A stretch of 64,000 nt of DNA from Amorphochlora amoebiformis (GCA_054601695.1 BAAHQB010000099.1:434001-498000), one strand, 5' to 3'; shown: positions 27,946 through 45,814, counted from the stretch's first letter. A program made the numbers and translations. The notes: a model not told the origin generated them from the letters alone.

Positions 27946-29850
27946 ACCTCTCTATCTCTCTATCACTCTCTATCTCTCTATCTCTCTATCTCTCTTTCAT
28001 ATGTCTCTCTCTGTCTCTCTATCTATCTCTCTATTTCTCTCTTTCTTTCGATCTCTATATCTCTCTGTCTCTCTATCTTTCTATCTCTCTATCTCTCTTT
28101 CACATGTCTCTCTCTGTCTCTTTACCTATCTCTCTATTTCTCTCTTTCTTCCCATCTCTCTATCTCTATCTCTCTTTCAAATTTCTCCCTCTGTCCCTCT
28201 ATTTTTCTACATCTCTATCTCTCTATCTCTCTATCTCTCTATCTTTCTATCTACCATATCTCTATCTCTCTATCTCTCTCTATAGCTATCTATCTATCTC
28301 TCTATCTCTCTATATAGCTATCTATCTTTCTATCCCTCTATCTCTCTGTCTCTCTATCTATCTCTCTATCACTCCATCTCTCCATCTCTCTATCTCTCTA
28401 TCTCTCTTTCACATTTCTCTCTCTGTTTCTCTATCTCTCTATCTATCTCTCTATCTCTCTATCTCTCTATCTCTATATCTCTATATCTATCAATCTCTTT
28501 ATCTCTCTTCACATTTCTCTCTCTGTCTATCTATCTAACAATTTCTATATCTCGCTATATCTATCTCTCTATCTATCTATCTCTCTATCTCTATCTCTCT
28601 ATCTCTAACCCTCTATCTCTCTTTCTATCTATCTATCTATCTCTCTATCTCGCATCTCTCTATCTCTGTATCTCTCTATCTATCTATCTATATATCTATC
28701 TATCTCTCCATCTCTCTATCTCTCTATCTCTCTCTCACATTTCTCTCTCTGTCTCTCTGTCTCTCTATCTATCTATCTCTCTGTCTCTCTATCTTTCTAT
28801 CTACTATCTCTCTATCTCTCTATCTCTATCTATCTCTCTCTCTATCTCTCTATCTATCTATCTATCTCTCTATCTTTCTATCTGTCTCTCTATCTATCTA
28901 TCTATCTCTCCATCTCTCTATCTCTCTATATCTTTCACGTTTCTCTCTCTGTCTCTCTATCTATCTATCTCTATATCTCTATCTCTCCATCTCTCTTTCT
29001 CCCTTTCACATCTCTTTCTCTGTCTCTATCTCTCTATCTCTCTATCTCTCCATCTCTCTATCTCTCTATCTCTCTTTCACATATCTCTCTCTGTCTCTCT
29101 ATCTATCTATCTCTATATCTCTATCTCTCCGTCTCTCTATCTCTCTATCTCTCTTTCACATCTCTCTCTCTGTCTCTCTATCTATCTCTCTATCTCTCTA
29201 TCTCGCCATCTCTCTATCTCTCTATCTCTCTCTCGCATCTCTCTCTCTGTCTCTCTATCTATCTCTCTATCTCTCTATCTCTCCATCTCTCTATCTCTCT
29301 ATCTCTCTCTCGCATCTCTCTCTCTGTCTCTCTATCTATCTATCTATCTCTACCTCCCTATCTCACTCTCTATCTCCCTATCTCTCTATATCTTCCTCAC
29401 AAGACAGAGTCTCTCTATCTCTCCGTCTCTCTCTTCCTCTGCAATCTTTGGATTCTCTCTCTCCCTCTCACTCTCTCTCTCTCCTCGCACCCTCTGTCTC
29501 TCATTACTCTCTCTCTCTCTCTCTCACATCGTGCTCTCTCTCTCCCTCATCGCTCTCACTCTTTCTCATCGCTTTCTCTCTCTCTCTCTCTCTTCGCGCG
29601 CTCTCTCTCTCTCTCTTATCTCTCTCTCCCTCGCTAATCACGCCCTCTCTCATCACGCTCTCTCTCTCTCTCTCATTTCTCTCTTTTTCTCTAACATCGT
29701 GCTCTCTCTATCTCTCTCTAATCGCTATCTCTCTCTAATCGCTCTCTCTCTCTAATCGCTCTCTCTCTCTCTCCATTCGCTCTCTCTCTTTCTCTCTCTC
29801 TCATCGCGCTCTTCTCCGTCTCCTATGGCGCTCTCCTGATCATGTACAAT
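27946..29850 (+). repeat. CT-rich simple-repeat block
   Basis: About 1.9 kb of TCTCTATCTC-type repeat grading into TCTCTCTAATCGC units after 29600. It has an irregular superstructure in which CTTTCACATNTCTCTCTCTG recurs every 120-200 bp. Ser/Leu-rich frames across it are shadows. Confidence 0.95.
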
Positions 29851-29852
29851 AA

Positions 29853-29900
<48 letters not shown>

Positions 29901-29905
29901 TATAC

Positions 29906-29976
<71 letters not shown>

Positions 29977-30025
29977 CTCTCATCGCGCTCTTCTCCGTCT
30001 CCTATCGCGCTCTCTCCTGATCATG

Positions 30026-30030
<5 letters not shown>
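29800..30030 (+). repeat. Duplicated CT-block edge with TA insertion
   Basis: CTCATCGCGCTCTTCTCCGT through CTCCTGATCATGTA occurs at 29800-29845 and again at 29978-30027, separated by (TA)n. This repeats the pattern seen at exon edges, but here at the edge of a simple repeat. Confidence 0.85.
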
Positions 30031-30069
<39 letters not shown>

Positions 30070-30087
30070 GTATATATATATATATAT

Positions 30088-30154
30088 ATGTTACTGAATC
30101 TTGATAATTATAATCAGGTTATTTATCATTCATGGAAAGGTATGCATATTATAA

Positions 30155-30186
<32 letters not shown>

Positions 30187-30190
30187 ATAT

Positions 30191-30229
<39 letters not shown>

Positions 30230-30230
30230 G

Positions 30231-30261
<31 letters not shown>

Positions 30262-30365
30262 ATATATATATAATATTTCTACGTGTGTGTGTGTGTCTGT
30301 GTGTTTTTTTTGTTTTTTATTACGTTCTATTTTGTGTTTAGCCTGCGGTATGTACATGTATATAT

Positions 30366-30404
<39 letters not shown>

Positions 30405-30609
30405 TTATGTGTATATATGTGTATATATATATATTTATATATATTATATAAATATATATATATATATATATATAGAAGATCATATGGAAGTATATATATA
30501 TACTATAATCCATACTATGGTCCAGATATATCTCACACATACGTGTACTATAGTAATATGCATAATAGTATAATAGTATATACATACATAACATATATAT
30601 ATATATATA

Positions 30610-30655
<46 letters not shown>

Positions 30656-30810
30656 TATCACATTTATATACACATACATTTTGATATGCATACATTTGTA
30701 TATATATAATATATATATATATATATAATACCTATACACATATTGAAATATCCACTCACATACATGCACGTTTTACACAAATACCACACGACAGATTGAA
30801 ATATATACCT
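30088..30810 (+). other. TA/GT-rich DNA with one weak exon candidate
   Basis: AATCAG followed by GTTATTTATCATTCATGGAA and a GTATGC donor (30115-30137) could encode VIYHSWK. The rest is simple repeat. Confidence 0.3.
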
Positions 30811-30811
30811 C

Positions 30812-30935
30812 AACCCTAGTAACGCATTTCCGTGTAACCAAAAAGTAACCGCATTTCCGTGTAACCGAAAAGTAACCGCATTTCCATGTAACCGAAAAGT
30901 AACCGCATTTCCGTGTAACCGAAAGTAACCGAAAA
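30812..30935 (+). repeat. Four-copy 27-30-bp repeat
   Basis: Tandem units of AAGTAACCGCATTTCCGTGT then AACCGAAA. Immediately after it, from 30958, an ATG opens a 13-codon frame (MVKLGDVSVFTKD) that stops; I do not call it a gene. Confidence 0.85.
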
Positions 30936-30959
30936 AAAAAAATAGGGCTCTGGCAAGAT

Positions 30960-31391
30960 GGTCAAACTTGGCGACGTGTCTGTATTTACCAAGGATTAGA
31001 TTCGGTCTTACTACCTTAAAAAAATTTCTGCTTAAAAAATGGCTTCTGGATTAGACTTGCTATATGCTGCATACAGTGTACTATACATAAGAATGATCTA
31101 GATGATAAGATGATAGATACCCTAGATACTGGATATACATTTGTTATGTACATGAATTTTTTTGGGTGAATTGTTGGTCATGCATGTGCAGCTTTGTCAT
31201 AAGTTAAACTTATGACTATCTATCCATATCAACTACGAAATATGCTAGATATGAGACTAACCTATGATCATACTACTACTAGCATAGTCGAGATCGGATT
31301 TGTATTCATACTAGTCATACAGTCATAATAAGAGACGTAGTTTTTTTATTATATATATATTAGATCTATTCATATTTAAGGAAGTCATCAT

Positions 31392-31434
<43 letters not shown>

Positions 31435-31435
31435 G

Positions 31436-31533
<98 letters not shown>

Positions 31534-32300
31534 GATGCACTTAAGCCATAGTAACTTCAACATCAACTCGATTTATCGTATCTATACGTACGTGTACATT
31601 CTATCTGACTGAACAGTATTGATCAAACGAGTAGTAAATGTGCTATTTCAATTAGTCAACGTGTAAGAGTGCTATGTCAATTACTAGCTCCATTAGCCTA
31701 GGTAGCTACACTTAATACAAAAGCCAATACGAAGTGTGGGATGCTTTCAAATAATATGCGTACGTACATGAATACGAGTATCGAATCATTCATACCGCTG
31801 CATTTACTAGTATATACGTACGTACACGTGTAACGTTGAACATACTATCTAAACTACATCACGTTATATTATACGCACTGTACGTACTTTAGGCAACTTA
31901 CCAATATCATTATCATTAATGGATATAATCGAACATGATTCAACGCCATGATATGTGTATGCGTCTACGTACGTATATTTACACATACGTACGTACATGC
32001 ATACGTACATGTACATGCATGTAAGCGTACAATATTGTACACGTATACGTATACCACTAACTGTTTACATAGTTTGTGGTATACGTATACGTGTACAATA
32101 TTGTACGTACGTATGCGGTCATTTTCTCTAGATTGTGCATGATGATACCACATGTATCATAACGTATACCACTAACTGTTTACACAGTTAGTGGTATACG
32201 TATACGTCTACAATATTATACGCCGATGCGTATTGTATGCGGTCATTTTCTCTAGATTATACAAGATGATACCACATATATATCAATAACGGTTGTTCAG
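30960..32300. other. Unique AT-rich DNA, no supported gene
   Basis: Mostly non-repetitive except a (TA)n run at 31390-31530. A short frame MASGLDLLYAAYS from 31038, in good initiation context and followed by GT, could be a first exon but has no partner. From 31740 the DNA is rich in TACGTACG palindromes. Confidence 0.5.
32035..32285. repeat. Tandem pair of perfect or near-perfect hairpins
   Basis: At 32163-32203 an 18-bp stem (ACGTATACCACTAACTGT) is separated by TTAC from its exact complement. A longer imperfect version lies at 32037-32098. Both sit in a duplicated unit of about 125 bp that ends GCGGTCATTTTCTCTAGATT and then GATGATACCACAT. Confidence 0.9.
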
Positions 32301-32367
32301 TAGTATATCATTGTATGTACAGTACAGATATTATGACTAGATATCAATAACAATTCATACCGTACGC

Positions 32368-32427
<60 letters not shown>

Positions 32428-32433
<6 letters not shown>

Positions 32434-32721
32434 ACGCTGAATCCAATGTATACAGCTCATACTTTATACAATACAACATCTATACGGTATTGTAGATATA
32501 TCATCCGAGTAGCATGCTTGCTCAAAACGCTTACGTATACTAGGTATACGTTGATTGATATACTACTAGTACTAGACTCTACGGTACATATAGCTGCAGA
32601 CTGTAGAATCATAGTTCTAGCAACTGTAAATATCGGGTAGTCAGAGGCTTTGATCGATTCCAAGAATCAAATATGGCATGAGTACAATCTTGTACGTATA
32701 TATATATATATATGTATTACA

Positions 32722-32763
<42 letters not shown>

Positions 32764-32935
32764 TCACCGTTTGATTCAGGATTGAAGGCATTATCATAAT
32801 GGCATGAGTACAATCTTGTACGTATATATATATATATATATATATAATATAATGTATATATATATGTATAAATATATATATTCACCGTTTGATTCAGGAA
32901 TGAAGACATGATCTGACCGGATCTCAATTTCATAT
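32428..32935. other. Unique DNA with open frames on both strands and a duplicated segment
   Basis: Plus 32458-32640 and minus 32663-32457 are both open for about 60 codons; neither has convincing borders on both sides. GGCATGAGTACAATCTTGTA occurs at 32676 and 32801, and CACCGTTTGATTCAGGA at 32765 and 32882, each pair separated by (TA)n. A minus-strand start (MKLRSGQIMSSFLNQT then GTGAAT, 32933-32886) may be a first exon whose donor side has been copied. Confidence 0.4.
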
Positions 32936-33017
32936 TACGAAAGTGCGGTTTTTTAAAACTATCCTATTTTTTCCAAACTTGAACTTTCTTTCAATGTCGG
33001 TTTGATGAGCTGTTACC

Positions 33018-33319
33018 ATGGTGAGTGACTCCATCAACCATAACTTTCAGAAAAAAGAGACATCGCGAACTATTATCGCTCATCCTCATGGTGAGAAAAA
33101 AACAAGAAAATTCCAACTCATCAACGACTCACATATGCGGGAGGCCGAATATACCTTTTCCACAAGAAAAAACCACTTGTGTTATGCGGAGGGCGTAAGT
33201 GAGGAGCGATGCGACTGCAAGACACAGCAAACGAAAAAATGTTAACTATACTCTCGTATTCACGCAACCTTTAAATACATATATTGTATATATATATATA
33301 TATTGTTATATATAATATG

Positions 33320-33359
<40 letters not shown>

Positions 33360-33547
33360 GAGTATGTATACATGTAGCGAGGTCCTATTGGAATTAGAGG
33401 TACAACTGGAAATGCTAACAGATTGACTGACGCTGTAAGCACCATTAAGGGGTCCGAGGTAGGATTGCACGCCGGTTAAGTCTAAGTGGGAAGATATCGG
33501 GATATATGTATATATGTATATATATATATGTATAAATATATATACAT

Positions 33548-33584
<37 letters not shown>

Positions 33585-33882
33585 CGATGTATACACATAA
33601 ATATAACCATATATATATATATATATATACATATATATATGAGTGTATATATATATATATTATACATATAATATATATATATATATGTGTGTGTGTGTAT
33701 ATATATGTATGTACAGACGTGTACGCATTAGATTTATTTACGTATAATTATATCCAGAATAGGTCTATGTTGGAATACATGATTACAAATCGAGTGTGGC
33801 ATCGTCATGATGACAAGACAAGAAACAGCAAGAGGTAATAACTTACATTACGCATATATATAATATGTATATATACACATAT

Positions 33883-33921
<39 letters not shown>

Positions 33922-34040
33922 TATATAACCATGTCGTCATGATGACAAGACAAGAAACAGCAAGCGCTAATAACTCACATTACGCATATATAGAATATGT
34001 ATATACATGTATATGCACATATATATATACATATATATAT

Positions 34041-34079
<39 letters not shown>

Positions 34080-34254
34080 TATATATAATCATGTTGTGAT
34101 GATAACAAGACAAGAAACAGCAAGCGCTAATAACTCACATTACGCATATATATAATATGTATATATATATATATATAACAAGACAAGAAACAGCAAGAGC
34201 TAATAACTTACATTAGCCACACATACCTTACATTTTACGCATATATATAATATG

Positions 34255-34302
<48 letters not shown>

Positions 34303-34631
34303 ACATGTATATATATATACATATATATATATTATATATATATATAATCATGTGTAATACATTGTATATTCGTTATGCACACATGCATACATATAATAAT
34401 ACGTGTATGTTTACATATAATATTCACCTTTGAATGTTTCGATTGGAGCAACGCAATACAGTAACCCTAACCCTAACCCTAACCCTAACCCTAACCCTAA
34501 CCCTAACCTTAACCCTAACCCTAACCCTAACCCTAACCCTAACCCTAACCCTAACCCTAACCCTAACCCTAACCCTTACCCTAATTCGCAAACAACATAC
34601 AGCTCACCACGCAACCCGTGCTTATTACATA

Positions 34632-34674
<43 letters not shown>

Positions 34675-35111
34675 TAACGTACAATATGTATATATATATC
34701 ATGATATGTATGTATGTATGTATATGTATGTATATATATATATATGTATATATATTATATTACTGTATATCTGTGTATGTAATTGTGTTTGTGAATCTAT
34801 ATATATATATAAAAATATAAATATATATATATATATATATGTTTGTATATATTTATATATATTTATAACATATAATATTATATAATTATATAATATTACA
34901 TACACGTATGATCCGTACATATTGACCTGTACGCATGCAGATATACAATATCTACACAAACATTCTATGTCCAGCGCGGTCATTGAAGCTAATGGTTCTA
35001 TGTCCTGAGAGTTCAAATCGTTGAAATAAATGAATACATATATGTTTACAACAGTGTATAAATAAGTATACAATATTGTGTATAATAAATTATATGTATA
35101 TATGTATATAT

Positions 35112-35154
<43 letters not shown>

Positions 35155-35236
35155 ATATGTATATATATGTGTATATATATATATATATATATTTATAGTA
35201 ATATATGTATAATATATATATACATATATACATATG

Positions 35237-35295
<59 letters not shown>

Positions 35296-35360
35296 ATATA
35301 ATTAATATATAGATATAATATTACACATTTATTTCAATTAGCATACTTGATATCACCGAT

Positions 35361-35397
<37 letters not shown>

Positions 35398-35411
35398 GAC
35401 ATTTTATATAC

Positions 35412-35450
<39 letters not shown>

Positions 35451-35485
35451 ATATATATATATGTATATAATATATATATATATGC

Positions 35486-35516
<31 letters not shown>

Positions 35517-35585
35517 AAATATATATATAATATTATATATATATATATATATATAATGTATATATTTCAAGGTCTCTCAGAATAT

Positions 35586-35638
<53 letters not shown>

Positions 35639-35922
35639 ATATATATATATATATTTCAACGATTCAAATGCTCAGGACATAGAATCAATACACTTCAACG
35701 AGCGCGCTGGACAAAGGATGTTCTGTGACATATGTATATCTGCATGAATATTTACAGATTATATAATATCTATTAATACATATATATATATATAAATATA
35801 TATATGCATTGAATCACATATTTATATATATATATACATATATATTATATAAATAAATATGTAATTATATATTTATTGTATACTTTTATACATATATACA
35901 AAAACATATATGTATGTATATA

Positions 35923-35975
<53 letters not shown>

Positions 35976-36260
35976 GTAATAGTAAGTAATATTGCGTGTA
36001 CTTGTGACATTTATAACATATCAGGTAAATATTTAAACCCACCTACCTATACGTCCAACATACTCACATGCTCATAAGGTGGGTGTTCAGAGAGGCCTTA
36101 CATCAGTAACATCTGGGGCGTGAACGCCGATAAGTTCAGGAATTACGGCTCGGTTGCGAGCCTAAGTCAGAGGCAACCGCTTGCGATCAGAAGATACATT
36201 AACAGCTCTTACGGCACAGATGTCATTCCATTTCCGACGGAAGAGTCCGAAGAAAGATGA
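33018..36260 (+). CDS. Six-exon gene of unknown function, about 220 residues
   Basis: Exons 33018-33194, 33378-33474, 33717-33834, 34603-34633, 35676-35733 and 36079-36260 join with phases 0, 0-1, 1-2, 2-0, 0-1 and 1-stop. The start ATG has context TTACCATGG and the first donor is GTAAGT. The product begins [17 protein letters not shown], continues [19 protein letters not shown] and [20 protein letters not shown], has a CxxC ([16 protein letters not shown]) formed across the last junction, and ends [11 protein letters not shown] do not recognise a family. The 34603 exon is the least certain. The CxxC could be part of a metal site, but no second pair is evident. The intron before 34603 contains a telomere-like array. 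Confidence 0.65.
33920..34225 (+). repeat. Donor-side array of the 33717 exon, three copies
   Basis: The exon ends ACAAGAAACAGCAAGAG followed by GTAATAACTTACATTACGC. Copies at about 33938, 34104 and 34183 keep the exon end but read AAGCGCTAATAA or AAGAGCTAATAA. The donor GT has become CT in all three. Confidence 0.9.
34460..34588 (+). repeat. Interstitial CCCTAA array
   Basis: An almost perfect run of about 20 CCCTAA hexamers inside the fourth intron of the six-exon gene. The Asn-Pro and Thr-Leu frames across it are not genes. Confidence 0.95.
34925..35035 (-). repeat. Inverted partial copy of the 35676 exon and its acceptor
   Basis: Read on the minus strand, TTTCAACGATTTGAACTCTC, AG, then GACATAGAACCATTAGCTTC matches the plus-strand acceptor and exon at 35656-35745 with substitutions and a 1-nt indel. 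The two copies face each other 650 bp apart. Being in the opposite orientation, the copy cannot serve as an exon of this gene. Confidence 0.75.
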
Positions 36261-36944
36261 TCTAATTATGCTCCCTCCTTCCGGTTCTATCTTCTTCCCG
36301 CCAAGAGCAGAAGTGCACTGCCTTCCCGCGCGCCCCGCCCAAAAAAAGTGTCACTTGGTGCTGTCACACGTCATTCAATATGTGACAGAGCGGAACGTAA
36401 CGACATGTTCAATAGAAAAAAGCGTGACATGAAGACGGGAAAGAAGGGAGATCTATTCGACTCGATCGGGGTTTACGCGTGCGTCGTAGTCGCCAAAATG
36501 ACTTCTCATCAGATGTACCTCACCGCCTCCCTTAATTTCTCATTCGTATACCCTTTACTGTCGAACAATGAGAGCTATAAATCCACAGAATAATGCGAAA
36601 ATGAATGTGGAAAGAGTGGAGTGCCTGAGCGTTGAACCAATGTTCACGTTTATACTCACGCTCAGCTTCAAACTGACGATCAGGTACCACCATGGTTAGA
36701 CTCGCGCTCGTTTTTGTTCAAGTCTCACACTCAGCGAATCATGTTCATGCTCGTTTGCGCGTAGACTCACGTTCTCTTGCTCATCCTCCGTCGCTGACTC
36801 AAGACTCATATTGACGTTCATTATGTTTACTGGTGTTTATGACAGCTTACTCAAGCTTATCTTGTCGCCCACGCTCATGAGAAGAATTGAAAGTGTGATA
36901 TGATGTGAAGGTATATTTTATATATATAATTGTACAATATATAT

Positions 36945-36981
<37 letters not shown>

Positions 36982-37040
36982 CGTATGCAATTTGGTATCA
37001 ATGGTAAGTGTGTGACATGAATTATGAATACCCAATATTA

Positions 37041-37078
<38 letters not shown>

Positions 37079-37097
37079 ATATATATGTTATATACAT

Positions 37098-37167
<70 letters not shown>

Positions 37168-37290
37168 ATGTGTGTATATATATACATATATCCACTGGTA
37201 AATATTCATCTCAGCTATACATTTTTTCTTTAAAATACTCTATATATAAACCCATTAACCCAATCTGACCAACCATAAACCATAATCACA
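36261..37290. other. Unique DNA downstream of the six-exon gene
   Basis: Balanced base composition to 36600, then an imperfect ACTCACGCTC-type repetition to 36880 and (TA)n to 37160. Two plus frames of about 80 codons (36181-36432, 36348-36593) overlap each other and lack borders. No gene is assigned. Confidence 0.5.
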
Positions 37291-37291
37291 G

Positions 37292-37340
37292 GTACATATC
37301 GGGATTCGTCGCGGATAGGCACGCAAATGCGCTGGAGTAG
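37292..37340 (+). CDS. Isolated exon candidate
   Basis: ATCACAG acceptor and a GTAAAAGT donor border 49 nt. Two frames are open: TYRDSSRIGTQMRWS, which runs to the donor, and YISGFVADRHANALE, which reaches a TAG at the border or an earlier GTAGGT donor. Gene membership is unknown. Confidence 0.4.
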
Positions 37341-37509
37341 GTAAAAGTCTTTGCTAATGATCGGAATGAATAATAAATAATGAATTTGCACATTAATCGA
37401 TCATGGAAGTTCCTGCTCCGAAGCCCTAAAAGTAATAGAAAATCATTTCGGTGTTCTCCAGAATAGTTCTATAATTTCTGATAATTTCCTTTAAACTTAG
37501 GTAATTTCG

Positions 37510-37872
37510 CTAACCTGTAATACTATATTTAATCTTAGGTGAAATGCAAACCAGGCAAATTACAGCGCTATCGTGACGAAATCGAAGAGTAAAATAGTTT
37601 CTCTGTCGTGCGAGATAAGACGGTAGAATTGCCCAAAATGTCAAGGAAGGCCAGCGAGGTACAACACAGTCGTGTGGAAAAGAACTTGTTTGAATTTTTT
37701 TAGAATTTCTGTTGTCCCACCGAGAGACCAATATCTGTTGCGAGTACGCAGGACATATTGTAGGTACTCCAATTTTATTTTGTAAATAATCCTTCACTTC
37801 TACGAGCCTTTGGTTCATATTCTGCCGTCTCGATTTATTAACCAATTTTAGGTTCCGACAATGTATTTTCAA
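37510..37872 (-). CDS. Minus-strand open frame, possible terminal exon
   Basis: A 120-codon frame in balanced-composition DNA, entered after ATTATCATAG and ending in TAG. Its early part (LVEVKDYLQNKIGVPTICP) has the feel of a ubiquitin-like fold segment but this is weak. The part after LVSRWDNRNSKK may instead be intron. Confidence 0.4.
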   Translation of the reverse strand: MKIHCRNLKLVNKSRRQNMNQRLVEVKDYLQNKIGVPTICPAYSQQILVSRWDNRNSKKIQTSSFPHDCVVPRWPSLTFWAILPSYLARQRNYFTLRFRHDSAVICLVCISPKIKYSITG

Positions 37873-38077
37873 AAACCTATGATAATAGTCTTAAGCTGAT
37901 GAACTGCGCATCATTTCTTTTCATTCCTACTTTTGTGCGCATCAAATCATTCTCGCACGGCCGAGCCAAACCAATGAGCCACTCCCAGCACAGTGCCCAT
38001 CCCATAGGTCACTTAGAGCAATTGGGACACGTGCCAGGGTCACATTTTCATGACAATATTCCTTTCATTCCCTTCAG

Positions 38078-38123
38078 ATGCCCTTATATCGAGAAGTCAT
38101 TCAGCTTTATCGGCGACTGGAGA
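38078..38123 (+). CDS. Exon candidate with LYR-like helix
   Basis: TTCCCTTCAG acceptor, then MPLYREVIQLYRRLE, then donor GTAAGG. LYREVIQLYRRL resembles the helix of LYR-motif mitochondrial assembly proteins. Another frame across the same DNA gives FRCPYIEKSFSFIGDWR, a broken C2H2-like finger, and an upstream ORF from 37899 runs into it. Only the splice borders are clear. Confidence 0.35.
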
Positions 38124-38330
38124 GTAAGGATTGAATCTATTCTAATCTCGCTTGTAGGGGTATAGTGTGAGTTATATATGGTTGCCCTGACTTCGGTATA
38201 TGGTTGCCCTGATTTCGGAGAATTGGGAAATTTCGCGAATGTATGGATTTTTCTTGGAGCTAGGGGTACATTGTCTTCTTTCTCTCTTTTTTAGTTCTTA
38301 GGGGTCAATATCTGTTTGTGGATATCTATA

Positions 38331-38375
<45 letters not shown>

Positions 38376-38441
38376 ATATCTAATATATCATATACATATA
38401 TATATATATATATACATATATTTGAACGATGCGGCAAAAGC

Positions 38442-38481
<40 letters not shown>

Positions 38482-38525
38482 CATACATACATATATATAT
38501 ATATATATGTAATTATATATATTCA

Positions 38526-38587
38526 GCCGTTCCAACATAGACACCCCACCCCGAAAATCTAAAAGAAACCTAGATAACATAAAATGA
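38526..38587 (+). CDS. Possible terminal exon
   Basis: After TATATTCAG the frame reads [19 protein letters not shown] and stops. It is basic and Ser/Pro-rich. The partner exon is not identified; FERCGKSYK about 100 nt upstream (38420-38446) is a tempting finger-like fragment but has no acceptor. Confidence 0.3.
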
Positions 38588-38691
38588 TGTATGTGATATA
38601 CATATAACATCTACATCATATCTATCTATACATCTATCTATCATACAAACCTAACATATATACACACAAATGCATCTACATACAAATATAC

Positions 38692-38762
<71 letters not shown>

Positions 38763-38812
38763 AATATATATATATATATATATATAACATACGAAAACAT
38801 GTAATATACATA

Positions 38813-38845
<33 letters not shown>

Positions 38846-38850
38846 AACAG

Positions 38851-38960
38851 GAAGGACGTGACATCTAAGCACGTACTCCCCGAGCATCATGACCCTCAAC
38901 ACAGGCTTCTAGCTCATCGTAGCCTCCGACCGGCACGTGTCCTCCGACCGGCACGTGTCC
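38851..38960 (+). CDS. Exon candidate running into an 18-bp repeat
   Basis: After ATAAACAG the frame reads [19 protein letters not shown] and then enters two units of CTCCGACCGGCACGTGTC. Several GT sites could end it. The gene is unknown; it might be an upstream exon of the 39954 gene. Confidence 0.35.
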
Positions 38961-39230
38961 TCCGGCCCCATGTCCCAGCCCTATCCCTAACTCCAAATAC
39001 CCTAACCCTAACTCTAACCCTAAGCGTAGAGATAGTATTGCATATTGTGTATTACCTTTACTCAAATCTAAGGTTAATCTTTGACGCGATGATACATGTA
39101 TTTTTTGGAAATATGGCGTGTATGAACATATGTGTGCTCTGGCGTATGTGTATATTATTAGTGATTATGAAAATGTTTTTGATATATGATTATATATATA
39201 TATATATAAACATATATTCTGTGTAAAAGT
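38925..39230 (+). other. 18-bp repeat, short CCCTAA tract and unique DNA
   Basis: Two and a half CTCCGACCGGCACGTGTC units are followed by degenerate CCCTAA at 38970-39025 and then non-repetitive AT-rich sequence without a supported gene. Confidence 0.7.
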
Positions 39231-39290
39231 GTGTACAGATATTTCGACATTATACGTTTATGTGCATATTATATATATATATATATATAT

Positions 39291-39618
39291 TGTTAGCGCA
39301 GTGGTACAGTAGATGGTAGTCCACAATTCGATTCCAGTCCGTTTGGTTTATGATTAACTTAGCTCTAAAGAAATCACCAAGACACATGCAGTTATGCATG
39401 CTCATGTGAGCGTGACATGGTGTGACGCCACGTTCTATCACGGTATACGGCAGCCCGGTACTACCCGGTACTACCGGCAAGGCAGTCTCTGAGCAACCTC
39501 CGGGATCTCCAGTGATCTCCAGCTATCTGTAGTATACGTGCGGCTATACTTCAACACGCTTTTGATATCTATTCTTCGAGCCGCATCTATCTATGCTATA
39601 TATTTTGTTACTTTAACA
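39291..39618 (+). mobile_element. tRNA-derived SINE, copy 2
   Basis: The best preserved copy. A box TTAGCGCAGTGGTA and B box ATTCGATTCCAG lie 33 nt apart; then ACACATGCAGTTATGCATGC, GGTACTACCGGCAAGG, AGCTATCTGTAGTATACGTG and the 3' end TTGTTACTTTAACAATAT. Surrounding (TA)n hides any target-site duplication. Confidence 0.8.
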
Positions 39619-39698
39619 ATATATACACACACATATACATATATACATGTATATAGACATATATGTACATATATATATATATAAATATATTATATGCG

Positions 39699-39778
<80 letters not shown>

Positions 39779-39846
39779 GTAATATATATATGTATATATT
39801 TATATATGTGTATATATATTTCCATATGTAGATGTATGTATACATT

Positions 39847-39927
<81 letters not shown>

Positions 39928-39953
39928 ATATATATAATATATATATATATTAG

Positions 39954-45069
<5,116 letters not shown>

Positions 45070-45280
45070 ATTAATGAAATAAAATTGAATTATATGATTT
45101 TATATTATAATTAATGAAATAAAATTAAATTAGATGATTTTATGTAATTGCATTTTCTAATGGTATAATCCTGAATTATTACGTATACAGCTCGAAAGAC
45201 ATCGGGTCTACTAAATAACATAAATCGTTACACGTAATACTATATAGTATTGGATATATATGATGTATAGATAAGGAAAC

Positions 45281-45339
<59 letters not shown>

Positions 45340-45394
45340 TAATCTGAAAACCCATTACTGACGGGAAGTTCCAGTTTGGGGCTCGATATGTATA

Positions 45395-45474
<80 letters not shown>

Positions 45475-45628
45475 TATACATATACATATGTACATACATA
45501 TGTATATATATATGAATATATATATATATGTAATATATATACATGTAGATATAATATATGCATTTGTAAATATATGTATGCATATGTACATATATATATA
45601 TATATATATTATATCTTTATTGTTTTCA

Positions 45629-45673
<45 letters not shown>

Positions 45674-45714
45674 ATATATACATCAACTGTGCTAACTGAT
45701 ATTTCTATTTCATA

Positions 45715-45770
<56 letters not shown>

Positions 45771-45814
45771 TATATATATATATATCATATATTATAAACA
45801 TACAACATATCCAG
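45070..45814 (+). other. 3' flank of the seven-exon gene and TA/CA-rich DNA
   Basis: To 45240 the DNA is A/T-rich with two copies of ATTAATGAAATAAAATT. A possible 15-nt exon (TTCCAG, TTTGGGGCTCGATAT, GTATAT; 45375-45389) is in phase with the repeat-protein exon that follows. Confidence 0.4.

Noticed and set aside
27774-28538. 254-codon Ser/Leu-rich frame over the CT block
   Set aside because: Produced by TCTC-type repeat; only the first 35 codons are non-repetitive and they lack convincing borders.
38380-38610. Minus-strand frame with [19 protein letters not shown]
   Set aside because: The plus strand has a stronger acceptor and a stop-terminated basic tail; neither is certain, so only the plus candidate is listed.
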